Assembly: GCA_018384175.1 (NCBI GenBank)
Contig: JAHAZB010000069.1
Location: 1 to 45,853 of the forward strand
Reading direction: 5' to 3'
Length of the DNA: 45,853 bases
Origin: Eubacteriales bacterium
GTDB lineage: Bacteria > Bacillota > Clostridia > UBA1381
Both the position numbers and the translations under genes were made by a program. Below are positions 1 to 9,192 of the stretch, piece by piece. How positions within the stretch are numbered: position 1 is the first letter of the stretch; every line of letters begins with the position of its first letter. The notes beneath the pieces were generated by a model. That model searched no databases and had not been told where the DNA came from. It saw only the letters and a list, made by a program, of their open reading frames with translations.

Positions 1-109
1 CTGATGTTAAAATGTTCATGGGAAAATGACTCCTTTGATATATGTTTTTTGTGGTTATTAAACATTATATCATATTTAGAGTTCATTTTCCTTTTGATTT
101 GTCACCCAT

Positions 110-196
110 CAATTGTATCACAACAAAAATTCATTTTTCTTGACGTGTTTTGTACAATTGTATCACAACAAAAATTCATTTTTCTTGACGTGTTTT
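110..196. repeat. Tandem duplication upstream of the ECF/coaX promoter
   Basis: Two identical 42-nt copies lie at 110-151 and 155-196 (period 45). Each runs from CAATTGTATCACAAC to TTGACGTGTTTT. The second copy contributes the -35 hexamer of the promoter at 185-213. The first copy has the same TTGACG at 140-145 but no -10 at the right distance, so only the second copy can form a promoter. The duplication therefore doubles the upstream promoter DNA, possibly an operator. The identity is seen directly; any regulatory role is inferred. Confidence 0.9.
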
Positions 197-213
197 CTGA
201 TTTGGTGTATAAT
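185..213 (+). promoter_or_regulatory. Sigma-A promoter of the ECF transporter-coaX operon
   Basis: TTGACG (185-190) and a perfect TATAAT (208-213) are separated by exactly 17 nt. The predicted transcription start is near 220, about 34 nt ahead of the ATG at 254. An AGGAGG ribosome site sits at 240-245. Confidence 0.85.
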
Positions 214-253
214 ATAAGCATAGATGGATAATTTTACATAGGAGGTTTATTTT

Positions 254-838
254 ATGAACAGCTCAAATTCACAATTAACTAAAAAACTGGTCATTACAGC
301 AATGCTTACTGCGCTTGTTGTTATACTTCAGTTTGCAAGTATGAATTTGCGTTTTAGTATGTTTTCAATAACTCTGACTCTTGTACCAATCGTTTTAGGT
401 GCGGCTCTTTGTGGTGTATCTGCAGGTGCTTGGTTAGGGTTCGTATTCGGTGTAATTGTACTTTTGACAGGTGATGCTGCTGCATTTCTTGCCGTAAATA
501 TACCGGGAACAATTATAACCGTTTTGGTAAAGGGAACTGCTTGCGGACTGTTTGCAGGCCTTGTTTATAAAGCACTTTCACGTTTGAACAAATACTTGGC
601 AGTTGCTGCAGCAGCATTGGCATCACCGATTGCAAACACAGGCATTTTCCTTATCGGTTGTAAAATATTCTTTATGCCCACAATAACCGAATGGGCATTA
701 GGCCTCGGATTTGGTGATAACGTAGGCAAATATATGATAGTCGGCTTAGTCGGCATAAACTTCCTGATTGAGCTTGGAATAAATGTAGTGCTTAGCCCTG
801 TCATTGTAAGACTGATTAACATCAGAAATAATTACTAA
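254..838 (+). CDS. ECF transporter S component (probably pantothenate, PanT-like)
   Basis: A 194-residue, strongly hydrophobic integral membrane protein with about five to six membrane segments and a short charged N-terminus. Length and composition fit the substrate-binding S component of energy-coupling-factor vitamin transporters, which associates with shared EcfA/A'/T subunits encoded elsewhere. The start is firm: AGGAGG lies 8 nt before the ATG. The gene ends 15 nt before coaX, so the two are co-transcribed. CoaX phosphorylates pantothenate, so pantothenate is the most likely substrate; that is inference from context. Other S-component specificities (other B vitamins, queuosine precursors) cannot be excluded by eye. 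Confidence 0.75.
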   Translation: MNSSNSQLTKKLVITAMLTALVVILQFASMNLRFSMFSITLTLVPIVLGAALCGVSAGAWLGFVFGVIVLLTGDAAAFLAVNIPGTIITVLVKGTACGLFAGLVYKALSRLNKYLAVAAAALASPIANTGIFLIGCKIFFMPTITEWALGLGFGDNVGKYMIVGLVGINFLIELGINVVLSPVIVRLINIRNNY

Positions 839-853
839 GAGAGGAATACTCAT

Positions 854-1630
854 ATGATACTTGCACTTGATGTCGGGAATACGAATATAGTATTTGGTTG
901 CATTGATGATGGAAAAATACTCTTTGAGGGCAGAATTTCTACCGACAGAGGTAGAACAGAGATAGAATACGCCGTTATTCTGAAAAACAGTCTTGAGATA
1001 CAGAACATTGATATTTCAGCCTTTGATGGTGCAATAATTTCATCCGTTGTCCCACCGATAGATGGAGTTTTATCCCGTGCAATCAAGATGGTAGTCGGCC
1101 ACGAGCCGTATATTGTAGATGTAAAATCGAACCACGGTCTTGTAATAGATATAGACCGACCTGAAACCTTGGGCAGCGACCTTTTAACCGGCGCTGTTGC
1201 AGCACTTTCAGAGTACCCGGCACCGCTTATTATCTTTGACCTCGGCACAGCTACTACCATTTCTGTCATTGACAAAAATTCGCATTATGCCGGCGGTATT
1301 ATCACAACAGGTTTAAGGCTTTCGCAGCAGACCTTGTCAGCGAACGCATCACAACTTCCGGGCATAAGTCTTAAAGCTCCCGAAACAGTAATCGGCAAAA
1401 GCACAGAACACGCAATGCGAAGCGGTATTATAATCGGTTGTGCGGCAATGATGGATGGGATGATTGACCGTATAGAAAAAGAGCTTGGTGAAAAAGCAAC
1501 CGTTGTAACAACCGGCGGATTCGGTGCGGTAGTAACAGACCTTCTCACACACAAAGCAAGCTATGATAAAGACCTTTTATTGAAGGGATTATGGGTTATT
1601 TATAACAAGCAAAAGGGATTGTCTAACTAA
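854..1630 (+). CDS. coaX: Type III pantothenate kinase CoaX
   Basis: A 258-residue protein with the N-terminal phosphate-binding motif DVGNTN at residues 6-11, typical of the ASKHA-fold type III pantothenate kinases. A second conserved stretch, FDLGTATT, lies in the middle, and glycine-rich ATP-binding segments (TTGGFGAVV) lie near the C-terminus. The enzyme phosphorylates pantothenate, the first step of coenzyme A synthesis, and this type is insensitive to feedback by CoA. Length is normal for the family. The ATG follows a GAGAGGA ribosome site. It is the second gene of the operon behind the promoter at 185-213. A palindromic repeat lies just downstream (1655-1680). Confidence 0.93.
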   Translation: MILALDVGNTNIVFGCIDDGKILFEGRISTDRGRTEIEYAVILKNSLEIQNIDISAFDGAIISSVVPPIDGVLSRAIKMVVGHEPYIVDVKSNHGLVIDIDRPETLGSDLLTGAVAALSEYPAPLIIFDLGTATTISVIDKNSHYAGGIITTGLRLSQQTLSANASQLPGISLKAPETVIGKSTEHAMRSGIIIGCAAMMDGMIDRIEKELGEKATVVTTGGFGAVVTDLLTHKASYDKDLLLKGLWVIYNKQKGLSN

Positions 1631-1654
1631 ATAGAGTGCATTATACTACGTCTG

Positions 1655-1680
1655 CGGGACGTTCGCGAACGTCCCCTACG
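1655..1680. repeat. Small palindromic repeat, CCCCTAC family (single unit)
   Basis: A perfect 20-nt palindrome at 1656-1675 (arms GGGACGTTCG and CGAACGTCCC) is followed by CTACG, giving the 3' flank CCCCTACG. The same design, a G-rich variable stem flanked by CCCCTAC(A/G), recurs at 29025-29086 and 38490-38563. There is no T-run, so it is not a standard terminator, although it lies directly behind coaX. Confidence 0.75.
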
Positions 1681-1717
1681 AACGTAACCATTTTTGCAGA
1701 AAATCTTTATTTAGGTA

Positions 1718-1746
1718 TTGACAAAAACGTTTCTTTCCTTTATAAT
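1718..1746 (+). promoter_or_regulatory. Consensus promoter of tRNA-Thr
   Basis: TTGACA (1718-1723), a 17-nt spacer and TATAAT (1741-1746) form a perfect sigma-A promoter. The tRNA begins 14 nt after the -10 box. Confidence 0.9.
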
Positions 1747-1760
1747 GTTTATGTTGTTTC

Positions 1761-1836
<76 letters not shown>

Positions 1837-1841
1837 CAACT

Positions 1842-1872
1842 AAACACCCACTCAATTGAGTGGGTGTTTTTT
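1842..1872 (+). terminator. Intrinsic terminator of tRNA-Thr
   Basis: Stem AAACACCCACTC/GAGTGGGTGTTT with an AATT loop, followed by a run of T (1867-1872). It starts 6 nt after the tRNA CCA end. The symmetrical A/T flanks may also let it act on transcripts arriving from ispE on the minus strand. Confidence 0.92.
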
Positions 1873-1882
1873 ACTATACTTA

Positions 1883-1987
1883 TTACTGCACAAAGCAGGT
1901 TTTCTTTTGTGTCATAGCTGACATTGGCTCTGTTATATTCCAGAGAACTACAAAAGTAACAAATATACTTCTTACTTTTGTCTTCAA
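1883..1987 (-). CDS. Possible short membrane or signal-like peptide (34 aa) after ispE
   Basis: An open frame of 34 codons starts at TTG (1987), with GAGGT about 8 nt upstream. The product has a basic N-terminus (MKTKVRS), a hydrophobic core (IFVTFVVLW) and ends FVQ, so it looks like a signal peptide or a one-segment membrane peptide. It follows ispE by 30 nt on the same strand and precedes the hairpin at 1842-1872. It may be the decayed start of a secreted protein, or chance. The inverted repeat at 1950-1981 lies inside it. No family is recognised. Confidence 0.22.
   Translation of the reverse strand: MKTKVRSIFVTFVVLWNITEPMSAMTQKKTCFVQ
1950..1981. repeat. 10-bp inverted repeat downstream of ispE
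   Basis: Arms ACAAAAGTAA (1950-1959) and TTACTTTTGT (1972-1981) pair perfectly around a 12-nt loop. No T-run follows on either strand, so a terminator role is weak. It lies in the roughly 150-nt gap between tRNA-Thr and ispE. Confidence 0.4.
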
Positions 1988-2017
1988 AATAAATACCTCT
2001 GTTAATTTAGACTTTTC

Positions 2018-2902
2018 TTAATTATATGTTCTTGTAAGATAAACTTCTTTATACGGATTATAGAAGTTATCGGCACTTGTTTTTGCCTTGGCATCATCGT
2101 CAAATATACCGAACACTGTCGGTCCGGAGCCGCTCATAACACAGCCTATGGCTCCATCTCTCATCATCATTTCCTTGATTTTTGTTATAATGGGATTTTC
2201 CCTTTCGGTTACCGCTTCCATAACATTTGAAAGATTTGCGGCTATTGTTTTTATATCACCTTTATTGATTGCTTTTATCACCTTATCGGTATCGGGGTGT
2301 TTCAAATCCTCGCACGAGTCAATTTTCTCATAAATCTTTGCAGTTGAAATATTGATTGGCGGTTTTACAAGAAGTACAGTTGTTTTCGGCATAGGTGTAA
2401 GCTCTGTAAGCTGCTCGCCTATTCCTTCGGCAAGCTGTGTTCCGCCAAGAATACAAAATGGCACATCTGCACCTAATTTAGCACCGATTTTGCAAAGGTC
2501 TTCATCGGAAAGATGTGTGTTATAAAGCTTATCAAGCGCACATATTACCGCAGCAGCATTACCGCTACCACCTGCAAGACCTGCTGCAACAGGAACATTT
2601 TTATGTATAAGCATTTTAGCACCGCCCCTGATATTGCAATACTCAAAAAATGCAGATGCAGCTTTCCATGCAATGTTCTTCTCGGCAGGCGGAAGGTATT
2701 TGAGGTTGGTTGTAACAGACAAGCCATACGGTTCTTTATCCACAATCAGTAAATCAAAAAGGCCCGTAGTCTGCATTATCATTTTAACATCGTGATAACC
2801 GTTTGGTCTTCTGCCAAGCACGTCAAGTGTAATATTTATCTTGGCATATGACCTTGCAATTGCCCTCTCACCATTTAAGACTATATCATCGTACAAACGC
2901 AA
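2018..2902 (-). CDS. ispE: 4-diphosphocytidyl-2-C-methyl-D-erythritol kinase IspE
   Basis: A 294-residue GHMP-family kinase of the non-mevalonate isoprenoid pathway, which phosphorylates CDP-ME to CDP-ME-2-phosphate. The family opening (SYAKINITLDVLGRRPNGYH) lies at residues 18-37. The glycine-rich ATP loop AAGLAGGSGNAAA lies near residues 106-118, and the C-terminal GHMP motif SGSGPTVFGIF is present. The chosen start is TTG at 2902, preceded by GGAGTGGAG at suitable spacing; this gives a roughly 10-residue longer N-terminus than many homologues. It is the last gene of valS-dxs-tlyA-ispE, 18 nt after tlyA, and shares its pathway with dxs. Confidence 0.93.
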   Translation of the reverse strand: MRLYDDIVLNGERAIARSYAKINITLDVLGRRPNGYHDVKMIMQTTGLFDLLIVDKEPYGLSVTTNLKYLPPAEKNIAWKAASAFFEYCNIRGGAKMLIHKNVPVAAGLAGGSGNAAAVICALDKLYNTHLSDEDLCKIGAKLGADVPFCILGGTQLAEGIGEQLTELTPMPKTTVLLVKPPINISTAKIYEKIDSCEDLKHPDTDKVIKAINKGDIKTIAANLSNVMEAVTERENPIITKIKEMMMRDGAIGCVMSGSGPTVFGIFDDDAKAKTSADNFYNPYKEVYLTRTYN

Positions 2903-2920
2903 ATTACTCCACTCCCAACA

Positions 2921-3724
2921 TCAAAGCTCATTATGCGACCTTGCCACCGTTTCTTCTATCAAATCCTCGCCAATTTCTATACCGGCAATATTTTTCTTCA
3001 AATATATCAGATACTCAATATTCCCCTCAGGACCTTTGACCGGCGAAAAGGACAATCCATGCACGCCAAAGCCAAGCTCTTTCGAGATATTGACTACCTT
3101 TACTATAACATCTTTATGTATAGCAGCATCACGAACAACACCTTTTTTGCCCACCTGTCCTTTACCCGCTTCAAACTGCGGTTTGATAAGTGCAACTACA
3201 CCGCCGCCCTCTTTTAACAGGTTGTAGGCTACCGGCAACACAAGTGCAAGTGATATGAAAGACACGTCAATTGAAGCAAAATCAAGCTCCTCACCGATAT
3301 CCTCCGGTGTAACATAGCGGATGTTTGTTCTTTCCATATTGACTACCCTGCTATCACTCCGAAGCTTCCACGCAAACTGACCGTAACCGACATCGACTGC
3401 AAATACCTTTGCCGCTCCATTTTGGAGCATACAATCGGTAAATCCGCCGGTGGAGGCTCCAATATCCATAGAAACTGCACCGTTTAAGTCGATAGGAAAC
3501 TCCTTCATTGCCTTTTCAAGCTTCAAGCCTCCACGGCTTACATATTTAAGAGTTTCACCGCGTATTTCAGGCTTTGCAGTCCTTAAAACCTGCTCGCCCG
3601 CTTTATCGTATTTGACATTATCTATATAAACCTGTCCTGCCATTATAAGTGCCTTTGCACGTTCTCTGCTTTCGCAAAGACCGCTCTCGTGCAAAAGCAC
3701 GTCAAGACGTACCTTATCGCTCAT
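2921..3724 (-). CDS. tlyA: TlyA family rRNA 2'-O-methyltransferase
   Basis: 267 residues. An N-terminal S4 RNA-binding domain (about residues 4-60) is followed by an FtsJ/RrmJ-like Rossmann methyltransferase domain with the SAM-binding motif DIGASTGGFTDCML near residues 87-100. TlyA proteins methylate ribosomal RNA cytidines with S-adenosylmethionine; the older name hemolysin A is misleading. The start overlaps the end of dxs by 11 nt, with AGGAG inside the dxs tail, so the genes are translationally coupled. Presence between dxs and ispE matches the usual clostridial neighbourhood of dxs. Confidence 0.9.
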   Translation of the reverse strand: MSDKVRLDVLLHESGLCESRERAKALIMAGQVYIDNVKYDKAGEQVLRTAKPEIRGETLKYVSRGGLKLEKAMKEFPIDLNGAVSMDIGASTGGFTDCMLQNGAAKVFAVDVGYGQFAWKLRSDSRVVNMERTNIRYVTPEDIGEELDFASIDVSFISLALVLPVAYNLLKEGGGVVALIKPQFEAGKGQVGKKGVVRDAAIHKDVIVKVVNISKELGFGVHGLSFSPVKGPEGNIEYLIYLKKNIAGIEIGEDLIEETVARSHNEL

Positions 3725-5555
3725 TTAATTTCTCCTCTGCAGAAAGTGCAATACTCTCCGCGTCCATTTTGAACATTCTGTCAAGCTCCGAAACAGTACC
3801 GTGCGGTACCGGTTTGTCAGGGAATGCCTTTACCAATACATCAGGCATATCCTTACAATTTAACGTTGCAGAAACTGCCGCACCGAAGCCACCGTTTTCC
3901 ACGCCGTCCTCTATTGTCATAGCAAGCTTTTTGCCCTTAGAATTCTTATTTATGAACTCACTATCCAACGGCTTAATTGTAGGCAAAACATATATTCCCG
4001 TATCAATGCCTTTTTCTGCAAGGATTTGTGATACCTTAACGGCAGTTTTTATCATTCTGCCGGTAGTAAATATTGCAATATCAGCACCATCCTTTAATAT
4101 ATAGCCCTTTCCAAACTCAAACTGAGCTACAATATTTTCCGTATCCTCTGTTCCGCGCGGATACCTGATTGCAATAGGACCTCTATGCTCATTAACTGCA
4201 TAACGCAACATCTGCGAAAGCTCTGTGTAGCAGGACGGTGAGAGTATGGTCATATTCGGCATTGCATAAAGGAATGAAATATCGAACATTCCCTGATGCG
4301 TTTCACCATCTGCACCTACAACACCAGCTCTGTCAATCGGAAATACCATGTGCAGATTTTGCAGACATACATCGTGTAGCACTTGGTCATACGCCCTTTG
4401 CAAAAATGATGAGTAGATAGGTACAACCGGAATCATACCCGATATCGCCATTCCTGCAGACATAGTTACTGCATGCTGTTCCGCTATTCCGACATCAAAG
4501 TATCTGGCTTTGAACCTTTCTCGGAAATTATCAAGTCCCGTACCAATCGGCATTGCTGCTGTTACTGCAACAACCTTATCGTTCTTTTCGGCAACATCAA
4601 CAAGGCTTTCTCCAAAAGCTGCCGAAAAGTCCTTTTTCTTAACCGAACCACTTGCAGAAATTCCGTGAAACTCCTGCGGATTGCCCTCAGCAAGAGCATA
4701 ACCCTTACCCTTTTTGGTAAGAAGGTGTATAAGAACTGATTTTTTACTCATTTTCGCCTGCTCAAAGGCAGTAAACAAGAGCTCAAAATCATGTCCGTCA
4801 ATCGGACCGTAATAGTCAAAGCCCAAATCCTCAAAAAGTGTGGTTGGCAATACAGTTGCACGAATTATACGTTTTATATGACGTATACCCCTCGCCATCC
4901 CTGCACCGCCGTATGGTATTTTCGCCAGAAACTTCAAAACCGCTTCCTTAGACCTGAAATACATCGGCTTCTGCCTTAATGCACGCAGATACTTTGAGAT
5001 TGCACCTACATTTTTTGATATGGACATCGCATTATCATTAAGAATATAAATGACTTTGGACTTTCCTCTGCCGGCATCATTCATTGCCTCATACATCATT
5101 CCGCCGGTAAGTGCTCCGTCGCCGAAAACTGCAATAACGTTGTTCTTGCCGCCTGACAAATCCCTCGCTCTCGCCATTCCGAGCGCTGCTGATGCAGAGG
5201 TTGAGCTATGACCGGTATTGAAGGAGTCGTACTCACTCTCTTCTGTCTTCGGGAAACCACTCATTCCGCCAAATTTTCTGAGTGTCTTGAACCCATCCTT
5301 TCTGCCGGTTAAAAGCTTATAGACATATGACTGGTGTCCGACATCCCATACCACCTTATCCCGCGGCATATCAAAAACCGCAAGAAGTGCTATGGTAATC
5401 TCTACTACGCCCAGATTAGATGCCAAGTGTCCTCCCGTTTCGGTAACGCTGTCTATTAAAAACTCTCTTACCTCGCCTGCAAGCTTTTTAAGCTCGTCCA
5501 CCGTCAGCTTTTTAATTTCCTGCGGCGAGGTAATTCTATCGAGATATTCAGGCAT
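3714..5555 (-). CDS. dxs: 1-deoxy-D-xylulose-5-phosphate synthase Dxs
   Basis: A 613-residue transketolase-like enzyme that condenses pyruvate with glyceraldehyde-3-phosphate to DXP using thiamine diphosphate. This is the entry step of the non-mevalonate isoprenoid pathway and also feeds thiamine and pyridoxal synthesis. Visible signatures are GGHLASNLGVVE near residue 41, the ThDP/Mg motif GDGALTGG followed by NDN near residues 145-175, and the catalytic-glutamate segment DVGIAEQHAV in the pyrimidine-binding domain. A C-terminal transketolase domain follows. Length is normal. The start has AAAGGGGATGGAG upstream, and the gene lies 29 nt behind valS in the same operon. Confidence 0.96.
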   Translation of the reverse strand: MPEYLDRITSPQEIKKLTVDELKKLAGEVREFLIDSVTETGGHLASNLGVVEITIALLAVFDMPRDKVVWDVGHQSYVYKLLTGRKDGFKTLRKFGGMSGFPKTEESEYDSFNTGHSSTSASAALGMARARDLSGGKNNVIAVFGDGALTGGMMYEAMNDAGRGKSKVIYILNDNAMSISKNVGAISKYLRALRQKPMYFRSKEAVLKFLAKIPYGGAGMARGIRHIKRIIRATVLPTTLFEDLGFDYYGPIDGHDFELLFTAFEQAKMSKKSVLIHLLTKKGKGYALAEGNPQEFHGISASGSVKKKDFSAAFGESLVDVAEKNDKVVAVTAAMPIGTGLDNFRERFKARYFDVGIAEQHAVTMSAGMAISGMIPVVPIYSSFLQRAYDQVLHDVCLQNLHMVFPIDRAGVVGADGETHQGMFDISFLYAMPNMTILSPSCYTELSQMLRYAVNEHRGPIAIRYPRGTEDTENIVAQFEFGKGYILKDGADIAIFTTGRMIKTAVKVSQILAEKGIDTGIYVLPTIKPLDSEFINKNSKGKKLAMTIEDGVENGGFGAAVSATLNCKDMPDVLVKAFPDKPVPHGTVSELDRMFKMDAESIALSAEEKLNER

Positions 5556-5584
5556 TTTGCTCCATCCCCTTTAAGAAATGCATA

Positions 5585-8221
5585 TTACATATTCTCCATT
5601 GCCTTGATTGATGCTTCTACCTTTTCGAGCATTTCGCGGTATTTTTCTCCCTTTGCTCGTTCTTCGTCTACAACCTTCTGCGGAGCCTTTGCCACAAAGC
5701 CCTGATTGGAAAGCTTTCCTTCTACTCTCTTTATTTCGCCCTCAAGCTCTTTCTTTTCTTTATTAAGACGCTCAAGCTCCTTATCCTTATCAACAAGCTC
5801 AGAAAGCGGCAGGAAGAGTTCAGCGCCCTCTACTACTATATTAACCGCATTTGCAGGTACAGTTCCTCTGTCTGCTGCAATCTCAACATCACTTGCTGAT
5901 GCAAGCTTCTGGAAGAATACTTCTCCGCCCTTAAATACGTTCTCTTTTTCGGTTACAATTATAAGCTTTGCCTTCTTTGACGGCGGTACATTCATTTCTG
6001 CACGGCGATTTCTTACGGCGCTTATTGCTGACATTATAAGCTCCATTTCCTTTTCTGCCTCAGGGAAATTAAGTGCAGCATCATATTTCGGGAATTCCGA
6101 AATCATAATGCTTTCTCCCTCGTGCGGAAGATGCTGCCATATTTCCTCTGTGATAAACGGCATAAACGGATGCAAAAGCTTCATTGTGTTTGAAAGTACG
6201 TATGTCAGTACATACTGTGCAGATATTGCACTTTCACTTCCCTTATCAAACAATCTCGGCTTTACAAGCTCGATATACCAGTCGCAGAAGCTATCCCATA
6301 TAAAGTCGTAAAGCTTTGAAACGGCAATTCCAAGTTCAAATTTATCCAAGTTTTCAGTAACCTCTTTTACAAGGCTGTTATACTTCGAAACAATCCACTT
6401 ATCTTCTAAGCTTAAGTTCTCAGGCAACTTATTCTCTGTTATATCAAGGTTCATAAGTGTAAATCTTGATGCATTCCATATCTTATTAGCAAAGTTACGG
6501 CTTGCCTCAACACGCTCGATATAAAAACGCATATCGTTACCAGGCGCATTACCGGTTGCAAGTGTAAACCTCAAAGCATCGGCACCATACTGACTGATAA
6601 TCTCCAACGGGTCAATACCGTTACCGAGAGACTTACTCATCTTTCTGCCCTGCGAATCACGTACTAAGCCGTGTATGAATACATGTTCAAACGGAGCTTT
6701 TCCGGTATGCTCCAAAGCAGAGAAAATCATTCTTGATACCCAGAAGAATATAATATCATAGCCTGTAACAAGTGTGCTTGTCGGATAGAAATAATCCAAA
6801 TCTTCTGTTTTTTCCGGCCAACCGAGAGTTGAGAATGGCCAAAGTGCTGAAGAGAACCATGTATCAAGTACATCCTCATCCTGCTTAACCTTACCACCAC
6901 AACGGGGACAGGTAACTATATCCTCTTTAGAAACAGTTGTTTCGCCGCAATCCTGACAGTAGAACGCAGGAATTCTGTGTCCCCACCAAAGCTGACGTGA
7001 AATACACCAGTCAAATACATTCTCCATCCAGTTCATATATGTCTTGGAGAAACGTTCCGGAACGAATTTTGTGTCCCCATTTTTAACCGCCTTGATTGCC
7101 GGTTCTGCCAGAGGCTTCATTTTAACAAACCACTGCTTTGAAATAATCGGTTCAACAGTTGTTCCGCAACGGTAGCATTGTCCTACATTATGCGAATGGT
7201 CTTCTGTCTTAACAAGAAGTCCCATTTCTGCCAAATCAGCAAGCATCGCCTTACGGCACTCATAGCGGTCCATTCCTTCATACTTGCCTGCATACTTGTT
7301 CATTGTAGCATCATCGTTCATTACCTTAATCTGTTCAAGATTATGACGCATACCAACCTCAAAGTCATTCGGGTCGTGCGCAGGTGTAATCTTAACGCAG
7401 CCGGTACCGAACTCCTTATCAACATATTCATCGGCTATTACCGGAATTTCTCTGTCTGTAAGCGGCAGGAGAAGTGTTTTTCCTACAATATGTGTGTATC
7501 TTTCATCCTCAGGGTTTACAGCTACCGCAGTATCACCGAAAAGTGTTTCGGGACGTGTTGTTGCAATAATTACAAACTCGTCGCTGTCCTTTACCTGATA
7601 TTTGATATGCCAGAAATGTCCTGCCTGCTCCGCATGCTCAACTTCAGCATCAGAAAGAGCTGTAATACAATGCGGACACCAGTTGATAATTCTTGAGCCC
7701 TGATAAATAAGTCCCTTATTGTAAAGGTTTACAAAAACCTCTCGTACTGCCTTTGAACAGCCCTCGTCCATAGTAAAGCGCTCTCTGTCCCAGTCGCAGG
7801 ATGAGCCTATTTTCTTAAGCTGGTTTATAATTCTATTGCCATAGAGATTTTTCCAGTCCCAAACACGCTCCAAAAACTTCTCACGTCCGAGGTCATAACG
7901 AGTTTTACCCTCTTTAACACGAAGCTCCTCCTCAACCTTAATCTGTGTTGCGATACCGGCATGGTCGGTTCCCGGAACCCACAAAGCGCAATATCCCTGC
8001 ATTCTTTTATATCTGATTAAAATATCTTGTAATGTTTCATCAAGAGCATGTCCCATATGAAGCTGTCCGGTTACATTTGGGGGCGGGATTACTATTGTAT
8101 ACGGCTTTTTATCAGGCGATGGTGTTGCGTGGAAATATCCCTTCTCGCACCACTCGTTATAAATTCTGTCCTCAAAACCTGAAGGGTCATATGTTTTTGC
8201 AATGTTTTTGTTGTCTTCCAT
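5585..8221 (-). CDS. valS: Valyl-tRNA synthetase ValS
   Basis: An 878-residue class I aminoacyl-tRNA synthetase. The HIGH-type motif is HMGH at residues 55-58 within [14 protein letters not shown], and the KMSKS loop ([11 protein letters not shown]) lies near residue 525. A zinc-ribbon-like pair CQDC/CPRC lies before it. The editing (CP1) domain, the anticodon-binding domain and a C-terminal coiled-coil arm rich in Lys and Glu (about residues 810-878) are all present. Full family length. It leads the operon valS-dxs-tlyA-ispE from the promoter at 8296-8324. The leader is only about 70 nt, too short for a T-box, which many Firmicutes synthetase genes have. Confidence 0.97.
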   Translation of the reverse strand: MEDNKNIAKTYDPSGFEDRIYNEWCEKGYFHATPSPDKKPYTIVIPPPNVTGQLHMGHALDETLQDILIRYKRMQGYCALWVPGTDHAGIATQIKVEEELRVKEGKTRYDLGREKFLERVWDWKNLYGNRIINQLKKIGSSCDWDRERFTMDEGCSKAVREVFVNLYNKGLIYQGSRIINWCPHCITALSDAEVEHAEQAGHFWHIKYQVKDSDEFVIIATTRPETLFGDTAVAVNPEDERYTHIVGKTLLLPLTDREIPVIADEYVDKEFGTGCVKITPAHDPNDFEVGMRHNLEQIKVMNDDATMNKYAGKYEGMDRYECRKAMLADLAEMGLLVKTEDHSHNVGQCYRCGTTVEPIISKQWFVKMKPLAEPAIKAVKNGDTKFVPERFSKTYMNWMENVFDWCISRQLWWGHRIPAFYCQDCGETTVSKEDIVTCPRCGGKVKQDEDVLDTWFSSALWPFSTLGWPEKTEDLDYFYPTSTLVTGYDIIFFWVSRMIFSALEHTGKAPFEHVFIHGLVRDSQGRKMSKSLGNGIDPLEIISQYGADALRFTLATGNAPGNDMRFYIERVEASRNFANKIWNASRFTLMNLDITENKLPENLSLEDKWIVSKYNSLVKEVTENLDKFELGIAVSKLYDFIWDSFCDWYIELVKPRLFDKGSESAISAQYVLTYVLSNTMKLLHPFMPFITEEIWQHLPHEGESIMISEFPKYDAALNFPEAEKEMELIMSAISAVRNRRAEMNVPPSKKAKLIIVTEKENVFKGGEVFFQKLASASDVEIAADRGTVPANAVNIVVEGAELFLPLSELVDKDKELERLNKEKKELEGEIKRVEGKLSNQGFVAKAPQKVVDEERAKGEKYREMLEKVEASIKAMENM

Positions 8222-8295
8222 TTATCTTAATTCCTTTCGATTTAGTATCATTATTAGTTGCAAAACCCATTTTTACTTACAACATTTCAACGTAT

Positions 8296-8324
8296 ATTAT
8301 CCCACCAAACAATCAATTTGTCAA
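8296..8324 (-). promoter_or_regulatory. Promoter of the valS operon
   Basis: On the minus strand TTGACA (8324-8319), a 17-nt spacer and GATAAT (8301-8296) precede valS by about 75 nt. An overlapping TTGTCA on the plus strand (8318-8323) could serve as -35 for the divergent SSB-like gene, but its -10 (TAATCT, 8341-8346) is poor. Confidence 0.8.
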
Positions 8325-8400
8325 GTGGATTAAGGCATAATAATCTCTCCTTGTGAATATGCTATAAAAAAGGACAAAAACAGAAGGGATGGTCAAAAAT

Positions 8401-9015
8401 ATGGAATTTACAGACAGCAATAACCGCGCTGAGCTTATAGGCACAGTAGAAAGTGAGCCTCAGTTCAGCCACGAAATATACGCAGAAGCATTCTACTTAT
8501 TTATATTGAATGTTCCAAGACTTTCGGGAGTGAGCGACCATATCAGGATAATTGCATCGGAAAGGCTTTTAAGCGATTTTAATATCTCATTAGGCGACAG
8601 ACTTATGGTAGAAGGGCAGTTCCGCTCGTATAACTCCTCCGATAACGGTTCTAATCATCTGATTTTAAGCGTCTTTGCACGCGATATAAAATATGCCGAG
8701 GAGAAAGAAAACAAAAATCCTAATACACTCTTCTTGAATGGCTACGTCTGCAAAGAACCCGTTTATCGAACTACACCCTTTGGTCGTGAAATATGCGATA
8801 TTCTGCTTGCAGTAAACCGCACCTACAACAAATCGGACTACATCCCCATTATCACATGGGGTAGAAATGCTCGTTTTTGCAAACATATCGGTATTGGCAG
8901 TAACCTCAAAATCTGGGGTAGAATACAGTCAAGAATATATCAAAAACGCACCGAGGACGATGACTATATCGAAAAGACAGCTTACGAAGTGTCGGTATGC
9001 AGAATGGAAATGTAG
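8401..9015 (+). CDS. SSB-like protein with two OB folds
   Basis: A 204-residue protein (from the ATG at 8401) with two similar halves. Each has the layout of a single-stranded-DNA-binding OB fold: 'NNRAELIGTV.S.P.FSHE...FYLFILNVPRLS' in the first half and 'NTLFLNGYVCKEPVYRTTPFGREICDILLAVNR' in the second, followed by YIPIITWGRNARFC. Proteins of this kind, usually annotated as SSB or PriB-like, are common in Clostridia in addition to the canonical Ssb. The DNA-binding role is inferred from the fold. The upstream ATG at 8389 sits directly on the purine-rich AGAAGGG and has no room for a ribosome site, so 8401 is preferred. It stands alone, divergent from valS. Confidence 0.7.
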   Translation: MEFTDSNNRAELIGTVESEPQFSHEIYAEAFYLFILNVPRLSGVSDHIRIIASERLLSDFNISLGDRLMVEGQFRSYNSSDNGSNHLILSVFARDIKYAEEKENKNPNTLFLNGYVCKEPVYRTTPFGREICDILLAVNRTYNKSDYIPIITWGRNARFCKHIGIGSNLKIWGRIQSRIYQKRTEDDDYIEKTAYEVSVCRMEM

Positions 9016-9126
9016 CATATATCGGTATTTTGTGGAAAAAAACAGATTTTATAAGCTCTTAAATACTATATATTGGTATAATATTTGTGCAAATGTTACA
9101 ATATTTCTACAAATTCAAAACAAATA

Positions 9127-9155
9127 TTGAATAAGACGGTTATTTATGCTATGAT
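9127..9155 (+). promoter_or_regulatory. Promoter of the SLH-domain surface protein
   Basis: TTGAAT (9127-9132), a 17-nt spacer and TATGAT (9150-9155) lie about 38 nt ahead of the ATG at 9193. The 177-nt gap after the SSB-like gene is otherwise AT-rich without a clear terminator. Confidence 0.65.
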
Positions 9156-9192
9156 TACTGTATGAAAAACTAGTTTGTTTGGAGGAGTGGAA

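Noticed and set aside
4-231. 75-codon open frame over the duplicated block
   Set aside because: It has no ribosome site, covers the promoter, and its product repeats IVSQQKFIFLDVF only because the DNA is duplicated.
2925-3227. Plus-strand frames opposite tlyA and ispE
   Set aside because: They lack ribosome sites and family similarity; the minus-strand genes are well supported.
3061-8221. Isolated AT-rich hexamers resembling internal promoters in valS-ispE
   Set aside because: None has both boxes at 16-18 nt near a gene start; the short or overlapping junctions favour one operon.
8222-8295. T-box or other riboswitch ahead of valS
   Set aside because: The leader is only about 70 nt and shows no T-box sequence or terminator/antiterminator pair.
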